The position numbers and the translations under genes were made by a program. The notes beneath the pieces are model-generated. The model was not told the origin of the DNA, searched no databases, and saw only the letters and a list, made by a program, of their open reading frames with translations. From the NCBI GenBank assembly GCA_963714455.1, contig CAVQON010000015.1, forward strand, positions 546,220 through 610,219: a stretch of 64,000 nucleotides of DNA. Direction: 5' to 3'. This DNA comes from CAVQGZ01 sp963714455 (GTDB lineage: Bacteria > Actinomycetota > Actinomycetes > Jiangellales > Jiangellaceae). Positions 1-7,367 of this stretch are shown here, one piece after another (position 1 is the stretch's first letter; each line of letters begins with the position of its first letter).

Positions 1-1
1 G

Positions 2-400
2 CTGGACGGGCGCACCCGTCCCGGGGCCGGAGAGCACGTCACGTACCTCGCCGCTGACTACACACAGCAGCTGGACGTGCCCGTCGACGGGGCGGACCTG
101 CTGATCTCGTTGTTCGCGGGTCCCGTGTGGGAGCACTGCCGCCCCTACCTGCGTCCAGGTGGGTGGCTACTGGCCAACACCAGCCACGGCGACGCCAGCC
201 TGGCCGCCCTCGACCCGGCGCTGCATCTCGTGGCGGCCGTGCAGCACACCGGCGACCGGTACCGCCTCGACGTCGATGCGATTGCGGACTACCTCGTCCC
301 GAAGCGGCCGGACGCAGCCGATGCCGAGACGATTCGCGCCAGCGGACGAGGCATCGCCTACACGAAGTCAGCGTTCGCCTACGTCTTCCAGCTCGTCTGA
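2..400 (+). CDS. Methyltransferase-like protein, 5' truncated by window edge
   Basis: An open frame enters from the left edge and stops at 398-400, giving about 132 C-terminal residues. The segment 'HCRPYLRPGGWLLANTSHGD' resembles the post-motif region of class I SAM-dependent methyltransferases, where 'LRPGG' precedes a beta strand, and 'DLLISLFAG' could be the motif before it. The SAM-binding glycine motif would lie upstream and is not visible. Codon use is GC3-rich as in neighbouring genes. It could equally be a Rossmann-fold protein that is not a methyltransferase. Confidence 0.5.
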   Translation: MDGRTRPGAGEHVTYLAADYTQQLDVPVDGADLLISLFAGPVWEHCRPYLRPGGWLLANTSHGDASLAALDPALHLVAAVQHTGDRYRLDVDAIADYLVPKRPDAADAETIRASGRGIAYTKSAFAYVFQLV

Positions 401-444
401 CGGAAGTCACGAGGGCCCCGCCGGCCAGAGCCACTCCAGCGTTT

Positions 445-462
445 CGTATCGGATATGATACG
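445..462. promoter_or_regulatory. Inverted repeat and -10 at the toxin-antitoxin promoter
   Basis: CGTATC (445-450) and GATACG (457-462) form a perfect 6-bp inverted repeat around GGATAT. A -10-like TATGAT (454-459) lies inside it and the ATG of the toxin gene begins at 471, so the transcript would be nearly leaderless. A repeat over the -10 is what an autorepressed toxin-antitoxin promoter would show. The binding protein is inferred to be the HTH partner encoded at 1166. Confidence 0.55.
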
Positions 463-470
463 ATGTCCGT

Positions 471-1169
471 ATGGCGACCGAGTCGACGCTGACCTCCGTC
501 CTACGCTCGGCCGCCGAGCTTCAGCGCGTCGTGCCCGATGCGGTGCTCGTGGGCGGAGCCGCGGCGGCTCTGTGGGCCGAGCACCGCGACTCCTTCGACC
601 ACGACCACGTCATCGCCGACCTGACGGCCCGGTACCTCGACGTCCTGGAGGCCGTGGAGGCAACGGAGGGCTGGGTGACCAGCGTGCGGGCAAGCTCCCC
701 GCCGCTGACGATCTTGGGGAGCCTGGGCGGAATCGAGGCCGGGCTACGCCAGCTTCGTCGCACCCGCCCGCTGGAGGTGGAGAAGGTGCGCGTCGACGAC
801 GAGCACGTCGTGGTCGTGCCGACGCTGCCGGAGACCTTGCGGGTCAAGGCCTACCTCGTCGTCCAGCGCAACCAGGTTCGTGACTATCTCGACGTGGTGG
901 CGCTGGCCGACCGGACTGGGCAGGTAGCGGCCGCTGCGACGCTGGTCGACATCGACGACTACTACGTCGACCGCTCAGCGGCGAGCGACTCCGTGCTGAC
1001 GGCGCTGGTGCAGCGGCTGTCCGAGCCGAACCCACGCGACAGTGCGGTCACGCAGCAGCTGGCGGCCTACCGTCGGCTTGACCCACGCTGGCATGACTGG
1101 AACACCGTGGTGGACGAGTGCCAGGCACTCGCCGACGCCCTGCTGCGCGCAGTCGAGCAGACGGCATGA
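471..1169 (+). CDS. AbiEii-like nucleotidyltransferase (putative toxin)
   Basis: A 232-residue protein with the nucleotidyltransferase core 'LVGGAAAALWAEHRDSFDHD' near residues 25-44: the GG pair followed by a D-x-D metal site, as in AbiEii/AbiGii and MNT-type nucleotidyltransferases. Members of this group act as toxins by modifying tRNA or proteins with nucleotides. A further 'LRVKAYLVVQRNQVRDYLDV' segment matches the helical part after the catalytic core, where a conserved K and a D in 'RDYxD' are usual. The stop overlaps the next start by four bases (ATGA), so the two genes should be translated together. Antiphage function is inference. Confidence 0.72.
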   Translation: MATESTLTSVLRSAAELQRVVPDAVLVGGAAAALWAEHRDSFDHDHVIADLTARYLDVLEAVEATEGWVTSVRASSPPLTILGSLGGIEAGLRQLRRTRPLEVEKVRVDDEHVVVVPTLPETLRVKAYLVVQRNQVRDYLDVVALADRTGQVAAAATLVDIDDYYVDRSAASDSVLTALVQRLSEPNPRDSAVTQQLAAYRRLDPRWHDWNTVVDECQALADALLRAVEQTA

Positions 1170-1606
1170 GTGTCGCCTTTCGCAACGTCGACGTCCCGCC
1201 GGACGCCGACGTCGACGAGTGGCCCTACGAGGCCCTGGTCACCGTCATCGAGCGAGGGACCATCGGGGACTGGGCCCGAGTCACGGGCGAGATGCGCCGC
1301 GACCCGTGGGGACCGGTCACCCGTCAGGTTGAGCAGTACCTGTCCTACGCCCAGCCGTGGGGCGTAGGACCGCTCCTGCAACGTGCGATCACCGCAGCCA
1401 GGCACTCCGCCGAGTCCGCCGACCGGGCAGAGGTCGCCGCCGAGGTGCGTGCGCTCGTCGAGCAGTCAGGGCTGAGCGCTACCGAGTTCGCCTCGCGTAT
1501 CGGGACGTCACGCACCCGCCTGTCCACCTATCGGACGGGAGGAGTCACCCCGTCGGCCGCCCTGCTGGTGCGCATGCGGCGAGTCGCCGCCGACGTCAGT
1601 CGCTGA
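1166..1606 (+). CDS. HTH-domain antitoxin partner of the nucleotidyltransferase
   Basis: A 146-residue protein starting in the ATGA overlap with the toxin gene. The C-terminal third carries a lambda-repressor-type helix-turn-helix: 'LVEQSGLSATEFASRIG' followed by 'TSRTRLSTYRTGGVTPSAA' (residues about 92-130). The N-terminal 90 residues are unrecognised and may bind the toxin. Its 3' end overlaps the 3' end of the convergent ccr gene by 11 bases. In classical AbiE the antitoxin (AbiEi) precedes the toxin; here the toxin comes first, as in several actinobacterial NTase/HTH pairs. The role as antitoxin and autorepressor is inferred from arrangement. Confidence 0.65.
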   Translation: MSVAFRNVDVPPDADVDEWPYEALVTVIERGTIGDWARVTGEMRRDPWGPVTRQVEQYLSYAQPWGVGPLLQRAITAARHSAESADRAEVAAEVRALVEQSGLSATEFASRIGTSRTRLSTYRTGGVTPSAALLVRMRRVAADVSR

Positions 1607-2858
1607 CCCCGAGACCGAAGTCGGTCGCCCCCACCAGCACCGCCATGTTGCCGTGCGGGTGCCGGTTCTCGTACATCATCTGGTGCACGAGAGGCACGTC
1701 GTCGTAGGGGAACGCCTGCGACAGGCAGGGGTCCAGGTGGCCGCTCAGCGCCAGCTGGTTCATCTCGTTGGCCTGCACGTCGTTGGCGAAGTGCGAGCCC
1801 TGCAGCCGCTTCTGCCGCATCCAGAGGTAGCGCAGGTCGACCGTGGCGTTGAAGCCGGTGGTACCAGCGCACACCACGACCATGCCCCCGGTGTCACACA
1901 CGAACGTCGACGTCGGGATGGTGGACTCGCCCGGGTGCTCGAACACGATGTTCGGCGCGCGCTTCTCGCCCAGCACGTCCCAGATCGCCGAGCCGAACTT
2001 GCGGGCTCCCTTCACCCACTCGTTGTAGCCCTCGGTGTCCTTCCAGTGCGGCAGCATCCCCCAGTGGTCGAAGTCGTTGCGGTTGATGCAGCCCTTGGCG
2101 CCGAGCTTCATGCAGTAGTCGAACTTGTCCTCGCCGGAGACGACGGCGACGGGGATGGCGCCCGCCTCCTTGGCGATCTGGATGGCCATCGAGCCGAGGC
2201 CGCCGGCACCGCCCCAGATCAGCACGACGTCGTTCTCCTTGACGGCGTTCTCGCCCCAGCCGTGCAGCATGCGCCAGGCCGTCGCCGCAACGAGGGTGTA
2301 GGCCGCCGCCGCCTCCCACGTCATGTGCTTGGGCTTGGGCATGCACTGCTGCCCCTGCACCTTGGCGAACTGGGCGAAGCTGCCCCAGTTGCTCTCGTAG
2401 GCCCAGATCCGGTACGTCGAGGAGTACATCGGGTCGCCGCCGTTGACCACGAACGGGTCGTTGCGGTCCCAGCGCCCGCAGTGCATCACGACCTCATCGC
2501 CGACCTTGACGTTCGTGACGTCCTTGCCGACCTTGTAGACGATGCCGGAGGCGTCGCTACCACCGATGTGGAAGGGCTCGGGCTCACCCTGGCCGCCCCT
2601 GGCCAGGGCCTTGTTTCGGGCACCGATGACGTCGACCGGCACGCCGAGCCCTGCCCAGACGTTGTTGTAGTTGATGCCTGCCGCCATGATGTAGACGAGC
2701 ACCTCGTCGTCGGCGGGCTCCGGAACCTCGACGACCTCCTTCTGGAAGGCCTGCGTCGGCGGGCCGAACCGCTCGGGGCGGATCAGCCAGGCGTGCATCT
2801 TCTCGGGCACCTCGCCCAAGGGAGGCATCTCGCCGAGCTCGTAGAGTTCCTTCGCCAT
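1596..2858 (-). CDS. ccr: Crotonyl-CoA carboxylase/reductase
   Basis: A 420-residue medium-chain dehydrogenase/reductase. Ccr carries out NADPH-dependent reductive carboxylation of crotonyl-CoA to ethylmalonyl-CoA, in acetyl-CoA assimilation by the ethylmalonyl-CoA pathway or in extender-unit supply for polyketides. Family marks are present: 'GINYNNVWAG' (residues 61-70) with the CO2-pocket Asn, 'YES' near 154-156 for the aromatic-Glu pair, the NADPH-binding 'WGGAGGLGSMA' (215-225) and 'GSHFAND' (354-360) with the His that orders the CO2-binding water. Length suits the short actinobacterial form. The start ATG has an appropriate purine-rich stretch upstream. The other ethylmalonyl-CoA pathway genes are not in this window. 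Confidence 0.95.
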   Translation of the reverse strand: MAKELYELGEMPPLGEVPEKMHAWLIRPERFGPPTQAFQKEVVEVPEPADDEVLVYIMAAGINYNNVWAGLGVPVDVIGARNKALARGGQGEPEPFHIGGSDASGIVYKVGKDVTNVKVGDEVVMHCGRWDRNDPFVVNGGDPMYSSTYRIWAYESNWGSFAQFAKVQGQQCMPKPKHMTWEAAAAYTLVAATAWRMLHGWGENAVKENDVVLIWGGAGGLGSMAIQIAKEAGAIPVAVVSGEDKFDYCMKLGAKGCINRNDFDHWGMLPHWKDTEGYNEWVKGARKFGSAIWDVLGEKRAPNIVFEHPGESTIPTSTFVCDTGGMVVVCAGTTGFNATVDLRYLWMRQKRLQGSHFANDVQANEMNQLALSGHLDPCLSQAFPYDDVPLVHQMMYENRHPHGNMAVLVGATDFGLGVSD

Positions 2859-3085
2859 TGTGACGTCCTCTCGGTGACGGTCGGGGTGGAGGTGGGTGAC
2901 GCAATCGGATCAGGCGGACGTTGCTTCCCGGCGCCTGCCAGTCGGTTCGAACAGCCGTACTTCAACGAGATTCTTGCCTCTTCAGGCCGTTGCCCACAAG
3001 GAAAACAGCGTGCGATATTCCCCACTTGCGCAACCACAATCGCGCCGCGTCGTGCACCGCACAGATCGACCCCGTGTCGCCGGGG

Positions 3086-3676
3086 TCATGCTGGCGCCCG
3101 GACGATTCCGACCGGCACCAGCCCCATCACTGACCCGCGGTAGGTGGTCCCGCTCGGAAAGCCTGCGGCCCGCAGGAGCCCACCCAGGTGCTCGGGCTTG
3201 CCGAAGTCGACCACGTGAACGGAGCCACCGGGGCGCAGGACGCGGCGCACCTCGCTCAGCGTGCGGCCGCGCTCGTCGGAGGACAGGTGGTGGAGCACGA
3301 AGGCGGACAGCACTCGGTCGACCGAACCCTGGGCGTAGGGCAGCGAGCCGCCGTGCCCGGCCTCGAACCGCACGTCCAGCCCTAGGTCGTTGGCCTTCCC
3401 GACCGCCCGCTCGAGCGCGGCCGCGTCCGGGTCGAGTCCAGCGACCGCCGCACGTGGCTCGGCCTGCTTCGCCAGCAGCGTCAACGAGCCCGTGCCGCAC
3501 CCGATGTCCAGCACCAGCTGACCCGGCTCGACGCCGGCTCCCCGCAGAAGCTCGCGGTGGACGCGTCGGATTCCGGCCGCCGCGCTGAGCGTGTCGTAGA
3601 AGGGCAGCGCCCAGCCCACCCCAGCGGCCGGGCGATGCCGTCCGGAGTGCTGTGGGACGCCCACGTCGTCGCTCAT
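3086..3676 (-). CDS. Class I SAM-dependent methyltransferase
   Basis: A 196-residue protein with the SAM-binding motif 'LVLDIGCGTGSLTLLAKQ' (about residues 49-66), acidic 'GLDPDAAAL' (motif II), and 'SFVLHHLSSDERGRTLSEV' and 'VLRPGGSVHVVDFGKP' (motifs IV-VI), the pattern of UbiE/Coq5 and small-molecule methyltransferases. Substrate is unknown. I chose the ATG at 3676; two in-frame Met codons upstream are possible. The frame stays open further upstream, but that part lies over the divergent GNAT gene and is antisense. It begins close to a bidirectional promoter region (3677-3757) shared with that gene. Confidence 0.85.
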   Translation of the reverse strand: MSDDVGVPQHSGRHRPAAGVGWALPFYDTLSAAAGIRRVHRELLRGAGVEPGQLVLDIGCGTGSLTLLAKQAEPRAAVAGLDPDAAALERAVGKANDLGLDVRFEAGHGGSLPYAQGSVDRVLSAFVLHHLSSDERGRTLSEVRRVLRPGGSVHVVDFGKPEHLGGLLRAAGFPSGTTYRGSVMGLVPVGIVRAPA

Positions 3677-3757
3677 CCCCTCATCCTGTCGCATCCCGGT
3701 CGACGAGCCGGGGCTCGTCCAGGCGTCCAGGTGCCCCGCGGATGGCGACGCCTCACC

Positions 3758-4297
3758 ATGAGTCGCATGGGTGAGCGTCTCGAGCTGGTCGGCGACGTCG
3801 TGACCCTGCGACCGACCGTGCCCGCGGACGCACGTCGCTTGGTCGCCATGCGCCGCACCGACGAGGTCCGCCGCTGGTGGCGAGGCCACGACATCGAGGC
3901 AGAGGTCGCCGACGACCTGGCCGACGACGGGCTGGTGCAGCTCACGATCGAGGCCGACGGACGGATCGTCGGCCTGGTGCAGTTCGCCGAGGAGGACGAC
4001 CCCGACTACCGGCACGCTGCGCTGGACATCTACCTCGACCCGGCCGTCCATCGCCGCGGCTACGCCACGGACGCCCTTCGGACGCTCACCGACTACCTGT
4101 TCGACCAGCGGGCCCACCATCGCCTGACGATCGACCCCGCGGCCGACAACCACGCAGCCATCGGCTGCTACGCCGCGGTCGGGTTCCGACGCGTAGGGAT
4201 CATGCGCGCGTACGAGCGCAGCGGTGACGGCTCGTGGAAGGACGGTCTGCTCATGGAGATGCTGGCCGGCGACCGTGTGGACGGCACACAACCGTAG
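3758..4297 (+). CDS. GNAT acetyltransferase, AAC(6')-like
   Basis: A 179-residue GNAT-fold protein. 'VTLRPTVPADARRLVAMRR' at the N-terminus, the acetyl-CoA-binding 'LDPAVHRRGYATDALRTL' (about residues 90-107) and the C-terminal 'DPAADNHAAIGCYAAVGFRR' match the RimJ/RimL and aminoglycoside 6'-N-acetyltransferase group. In that group the last segment holds the conserved Asn and Tyr. Such genes are common on actinobacterial chromosomes and many do not confer resistance, so substrate is left open. The start at 3758 is preferred over 3767 because both give the full first strand. Confidence 0.8.
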   Translation: MSRMGERLELVGDVVTLRPTVPADARRLVAMRRTDEVRRWWRGHDIEAEVADDLADDGLVQLTIEADGRIVGLVQFAEEDDPDYRHAALDIYLDPAVHRRGYATDALRTLTDYLFDQRAHHRLTIDPAADNHAAIGCYAAVGFRRVGIMRAYERSGDGSWKDGLLMEMLAGDRVDGTQP

Positions 4298-4352
4298 GAC
4301 TCCCCCCGACGTCCGCCACGGGCCTTGCCACAGGACCGCGCGCCCGCTAACG

Positions 4353-4370
4353 TACAACCATATGGTTGTA
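4353..4370. promoter_or_regulatory. 18-bp palindrome overlapping the arsR-family start codon
   Basis: TACAACCATATGGTTGTA is a perfect 18-bp palindrome. The ATG at its centre (4362-4364) is the first start codon of the ArsR-family gene, with a second in-frame ATG at 4374. The site is therefore almost certainly the autoregulatory operator, and binding would occlude both promoter and translation start. If transcription starts at the palindrome centre, the mRNA is leaderless; otherwise the 4374 ATG is used. Confidence 0.8.
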
Positions 4371-4715
4371 GATATGCAGGTGCGCAGCTCGATCCCGGAC
4401 GAGGAGGTCGACCGGATATTCCGGGCCTTGGCCGACAAGACACGGCGAGACATCGTCCGGCGGACGCTGGCCGACGAGGTCACCGTCTCGACGCTGGCCC
4501 GTGGCTACGACATGTCGTTCGCGGCGGTCCAGAAGCACGTCGCAGTCCTGGAGGGAGCAGGCCTGATCACCAAGCACCCGCAGGGCCGGGAACGTCTCGT
4601 CCGAGGCAACCCGGAGACGATCCGTCGAGCACAGGCGTTGCTCGACCAGTTCGAGGCGCTGTGGCGCGACCGGGTCGCCCGACTCGATGCGTTGCTCGCC
4701 GACGACACGCCCTGA
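4362..4715 (+). CDS. ArsR-family transcriptional repressor
   Basis: A 117-residue winged-helix regulator. 'DRIFRALADKTRRDIVRRT' then 'VSTLARGYDMSFAAVQKHVAVLEGAGLI' is the ArsR helix-turn-helix; no metal-binding Cys pair is present, so a metal-sensing role is unlikely. This subgroup is typically paired with an AHSA1/SRPBCC protein, as here: the next gene starts 27 bases downstream. The palindrome over its start codon indicates autorepression. The start at 4362 is provisional, with ATG 4374 as the alternative. The inducing signal is unknown. Confidence 0.88.
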   Translation: MVVDMQVRSSIPDEEVDRIFRALADKTRRDIVRRTLADEVTVSTLARGYDMSFAAVQKHVAVLEGAGLITKHPQGRERLVRGNPETIRRAQALLDQFEALWRDRVARLDALLADDTP

Positions 4716-4742
4716 CCCGCCCCCTCACCCCAAGGACTCGAC

Positions 4743-5720
4743 ATGCCCGTCACATCCGTCAGCAAAGACCCCGCCGCGCTCACCATGACCGTGGTCGCGG
4801 AGTTCCCGGTGCCGGTTCAGCGCCTGTGGGACGCCTACGCCGACCCGCGCCAGCTCGAAAGGTTCTGGGGACCGCCCACCTATCCCGCGCAGTTCACTCG
4901 CCACGACATGTACCCGGGCGGGCGCAGCGAGTACGCGATGACCGGTGCGGACGGCGACGTCTCGCGCGGCTACTGGGAGTTCGTGTCAGTGGTCCCGGGC
5001 GAGTCGTTCGAGGTGCGCGACGGATTCGCCGACGCGGATGGCACTCCAAGCACCGAGATGCCGTCGGTGCGTGTGGTCTTCGCGTTCGCCGCCACGGACA
5101 CCGGGTCGAGTCTCACCACGACAACCTGGTTCGACTCGTTGGACGCCCTCGACAGGCTGCTCGCCATGGGCATGGAGCAGGGCATGAGCGAGGCGATGGC
5201 CCAGATCGACGCCGTGCTGGCCGACCTGGCCACGTTCGCCGCAGGGCGCACGTGCGAGGCCCAGATACTCAGCGACACCGTGGTGCGAGTGAGCCGGGTG
5301 ATCCGCGGCTCGGTCGAGCAGGTGTGGACCGCCCACCACGACCCCGCCCTGCTGCAGCGTTGGCTGCTCGGCCCGGACGGTTGGACCATGCCCGTCTGCG
5401 AGGTGGCCACCGAGGTGGGAGACATCTACCGCTACGAGTGGGAGAGCGTCGACGCGTCGCAGCGGTTCGGCTTCACCGGCACGCTCCTGCACAGCGCACC
5501 GCCGCACCGCAGCGTCACGACGGAGGCGATGATCGGGATGGATGGGTCGGGCACGACGAACGAGATGACCCTGACTCCCGTCGACGGCGGCACCCTGCTC
5601 AGCATCGTCATCACCTACCCCAGCGCCGAGGTTCGCGACATGGTGCTGGGAACCGGCATGACCGACGGGATGGAGAGCAGCTACGCGCGGCTGGAGGCGA
5701 GCGTCCTGGCTTCAGCCTGA
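4743..5720 (+). CDS. Tandem SRPBCC (AHSA1-like) domain protein
   Basis: A 325-residue protein with two START/SRPBCC domains. The first spans about residues 10-160 with 'PVQRLWDAYADPRQLERFWGPP', the second about 170-325 with 'SVEQVWTAHHDPALLQRWLLGPDG'. Both show the W-x-P/G motif after the first helix that is typical of the activator-of-Hsp90-ATPase-homolog family, and both end in the helix over the hydrophobic cavity ('GMEQGMSEAMAQ', 'GMTDGMESSYARLEA'). Most such proteins have one domain, so this is a duplication-fusion. It is probably co-transcribed with the ArsR gene. Ligand and role are unknown. The last nine bases overlap the convergent hydrolase. Confidence 0.85.
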   Translation: MPVTSVSKDPAALTMTVVAEFPVPVQRLWDAYADPRQLERFWGPPTYPAQFTRHDMYPGGRSEYAMTGADGDVSRGYWEFVSVVPGESFEVRDGFADADGTPSTEMPSVRVVFAFAATDTGSSLTTTTWFDSLDALDRLLAMGMEQGMSEAMAQIDAVLADLATFAAGRTCEAQILSDTVVRVSRVIRGSVEQVWTAHHDPALLQRWLLGPDGWTMPVCEVATEVGDIYRYEWESVDASQRFGFTGTLLHSAPPHRSVTTEAMIGMDGSGTTNEMTLTPVDGGTLLSIVITYPSAEVRDMVLGTGMTDGMESSYARLEASVLASA

Positions 5721-6650
5721 CGTGCCGGCGCTCCGCCTCGAGCCCTGCTCGAGCTCGGCGAGCCAGTCGAGCAGCAACGTCTCGACCCGCGGGTCGAGCG
5801 GTTCGCTCACCTGCTTCTTGTACCTCCGGACGTCGGATCTCACGCGGGGCTCGTGCCGCAGGATGTGGTCGACATCGGCCACGACACGGGTCTGCGCCGA
5901 GGGCAGGAGCGTCGCGATGGCACCGATGTCGTCAGGGTCGACCTGGACGTCCTTGGACCCCGTCATGGCCAGCACCGGAACCTCGATGCGGCGCAGGGTC
6001 GGCACCGGGTCGTAGGCGATGAACTCCCGCATCCATCGGGCGTTGACCTTCGCGCCCTGGACGCGCGCCACGTCACCCTCCGTTGCCATGATGCGGTCGA
6101 GGGCCTTGCGTTGTTGTCGCATCACGTCGGTGCGCATCAGGCGCAGCACGCCACGGGCCAACGCTGGAAGCGTCGGGGCGATCTGCGCGGCCTGCCAGGT
6201 GAGGGTGTTCTCCCCGGTCTGTGCGGTGACCGCGAGCAGCACAACCCCGTCCACCGAGTCGTGCCGCACAGCCAGCTCGGCAGCCATGCTGGCGCCGGCG
6301 CTGTGCCCGACGGGCACGATGGTCGAGACGTCCGGACGCTTCGCCAGCCAGGCAAGGGCGGCCTCGGCGTCGGCCAGCTCGTCGTAGAAGCCGGTGGGCA
6401 GGTAGTCCCCGGTAGACGAACCCACACCCCGCTTGTCGTAGCGCACCGATGCCCACCCGTGCTCGGCCAGCGTGCTGGCAAGGTCGCGGCTCAGGTTCAG
6501 GGGCAGCCGCTTGGCGTTGCCGTCGCGGTCCAGCGGGCCTGAACCGGCAAGGAGCAGGGCCGCCGGGTAGGGCGCGGGGCCGTCCGGCATCGTGCACGTC
6601 GCCGACAGTGAGACGTCGGCTGCAGCAATCGTGACCTCTTCCGTCAGCAC
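5712..6650 (-). CDS. Alpha/beta hydrolase
   Basis: A 312-residue serine hydrolase. The oxyanion region 'LLLAGSGPLDRDGN' (about residues 32-45), 'VRYDKRGVGSSTGDY', the nucleophile elbow 'VPVGHSAGAS' (near residue 117) with Ser, an acid in 'LAMTGSKDVQVDPDD' and the late His in 'DVDHILRHE' form the triad in the expected order. It resembles the dienelactone-hydrolase-like or peptidase S9-like hydrolases annotated as 'alpha/beta hydrolase' in actinobacteria. It is transcribed divergently from the HTH gene at 6721, across a 70-bp AT-rich gap that probably carries both promoters, so that regulator may control it. Confidence 0.85.
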   Translation of the reverse strand: MLTEEVTIAAADVSLSATCTMPDGPAPYPAALLLAGSGPLDRDGNAKRLPLNLSRDLASTLAEHGWASVRYDKRGVGSSTGDYLPTGFYDELADAEAALAWLAKRPDVSTIVPVGHSAGASMAAELAVRHDSVDGVVLLAVTAQTGENTLTWQAAQIAPTLPALARGVLRLMRTDVMRQQRKALDRIMATEGDVARVQGAKVNARWMREFIAYDPVPTLRRIEVPVLAMTGSKDVQVDPDDIGAIATLLPSAQTRVVADVDHILRHEPRVRSDVRRYKKQVSEPLDPRVETLLLDWLAELEQGSRRSAGTSG

Positions 6651-6720
6651 AGCGACCCCTTCATTGCTCTCATACTTGAGAACATTATCATTTCCGATAG
6701 CGCCTGTCTAGACTGACTGC
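6651..6720. promoter_or_regulatory. Divergent promoter region between hydrolase and HTH gene
   Basis: This 70-bp gap is visibly AT-richer than its surroundings (for example ACATTATCATTTC near 6683). A -10-like TAGACT lies at 6709-6714, seven bases before the GTG at 6721, which would make that transcript leaderless. Regulation of the hydrolase by the adjacent regulator is inferred from divergent layout. Confidence 0.45.
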
Positions 6721-7284
6721 GTGGCCACAGACAAGGCGGACCTGCTCCTGCATCCCGTCCGCCTGCGCATCGTGCTGGAGTCCGCAGCGGACGAGATCAC
6801 GGCAGGTGAGCTCGCGCGGAGGCTCCCAGACGTGGCACAGGCAACCCTGTACCGGCACATCGCCACCCTCACCGACGCCGGCGTGCTCGAGGTCGTCGCC
6901 GAGCGCCGCGTCCGCGGAGGCGTCGAGCGCACGCTCCGCCTCGTCACAGACCAGGCAAGTCTCGATTCCGCTGACGCGGCAAGCCTCTCACCTAACGAGC
7001 ATCTCAGTGGGTTCATTGCTTTCGTCGGATCACTCGTAGCAGCCTTCGACCGCTACATCCATCAGCCGAGCGCCGCCCCGAGCACCGACCCGGTCAGCTA
7101 CCGGCAGGTCGTTCTCTGGCTCACCGACAACGAGACCCGGCGACTGGGCGACGACCTTGGCGAGGTCCTGCGTAGGTACGCGGCGTACGAGAACGCTCCG
7201 GGTCGGCGCCGGGTGCGGATGAGTACGACGCTCGTCCCCGACGGCCCGACCGCCGACGAGCCGCGCCTCGCCGATCAGCCCTGA
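6721..7284 (+). CDS. Winged-HTH transcriptional regulator
   Basis: A 187-residue protein from a GTG start. The N-terminal half is an ArsR/HTH_20-type winged helix: 'LLLHPVRLRIVLESAADEIT', 'GELARRLPDVAQATLYRHIATLTDAGVL', 'VERRVRGGVERTL'. The C-terminal half (about residues 85-187) is a poorly conserved alpha-helical domain ending in a disordered acidic tail. Similar proteins control a neighbouring divergent enzyme gene, here the alpha/beta hydrolase at 5712-6650. No ligand is evident. Confidence 0.82.
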   Translation: MATDKADLLLHPVRLRIVLESAADEITAGELARRLPDVAQATLYRHIATLTDAGVLEVVAERRVRGGVERTLRLVTDQASLDSADAASLSPNEHLSGFIAFVGSLVAAFDRYIHQPSAAPSTDPVSYRQVVLWLTDNETRRLGDDLGEVLRRYAAYENAPGRRRVRMSTTLVPDGPTADEPRLADQP

Positions 7285-7367
7285 CCCGGCGAACATCGGC
7301 CAGAACTCCCCCCTTCGACCCCTGGCGTGTGGCAGGCTCGGCGGAACCCATCGGTAGGGGCGCTGAC

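Noticed and set aside
1653..3143. A 496-codon plus-strand open frame
   Set aside because: It is antisense to ccr, whose family motifs are unmistakable.
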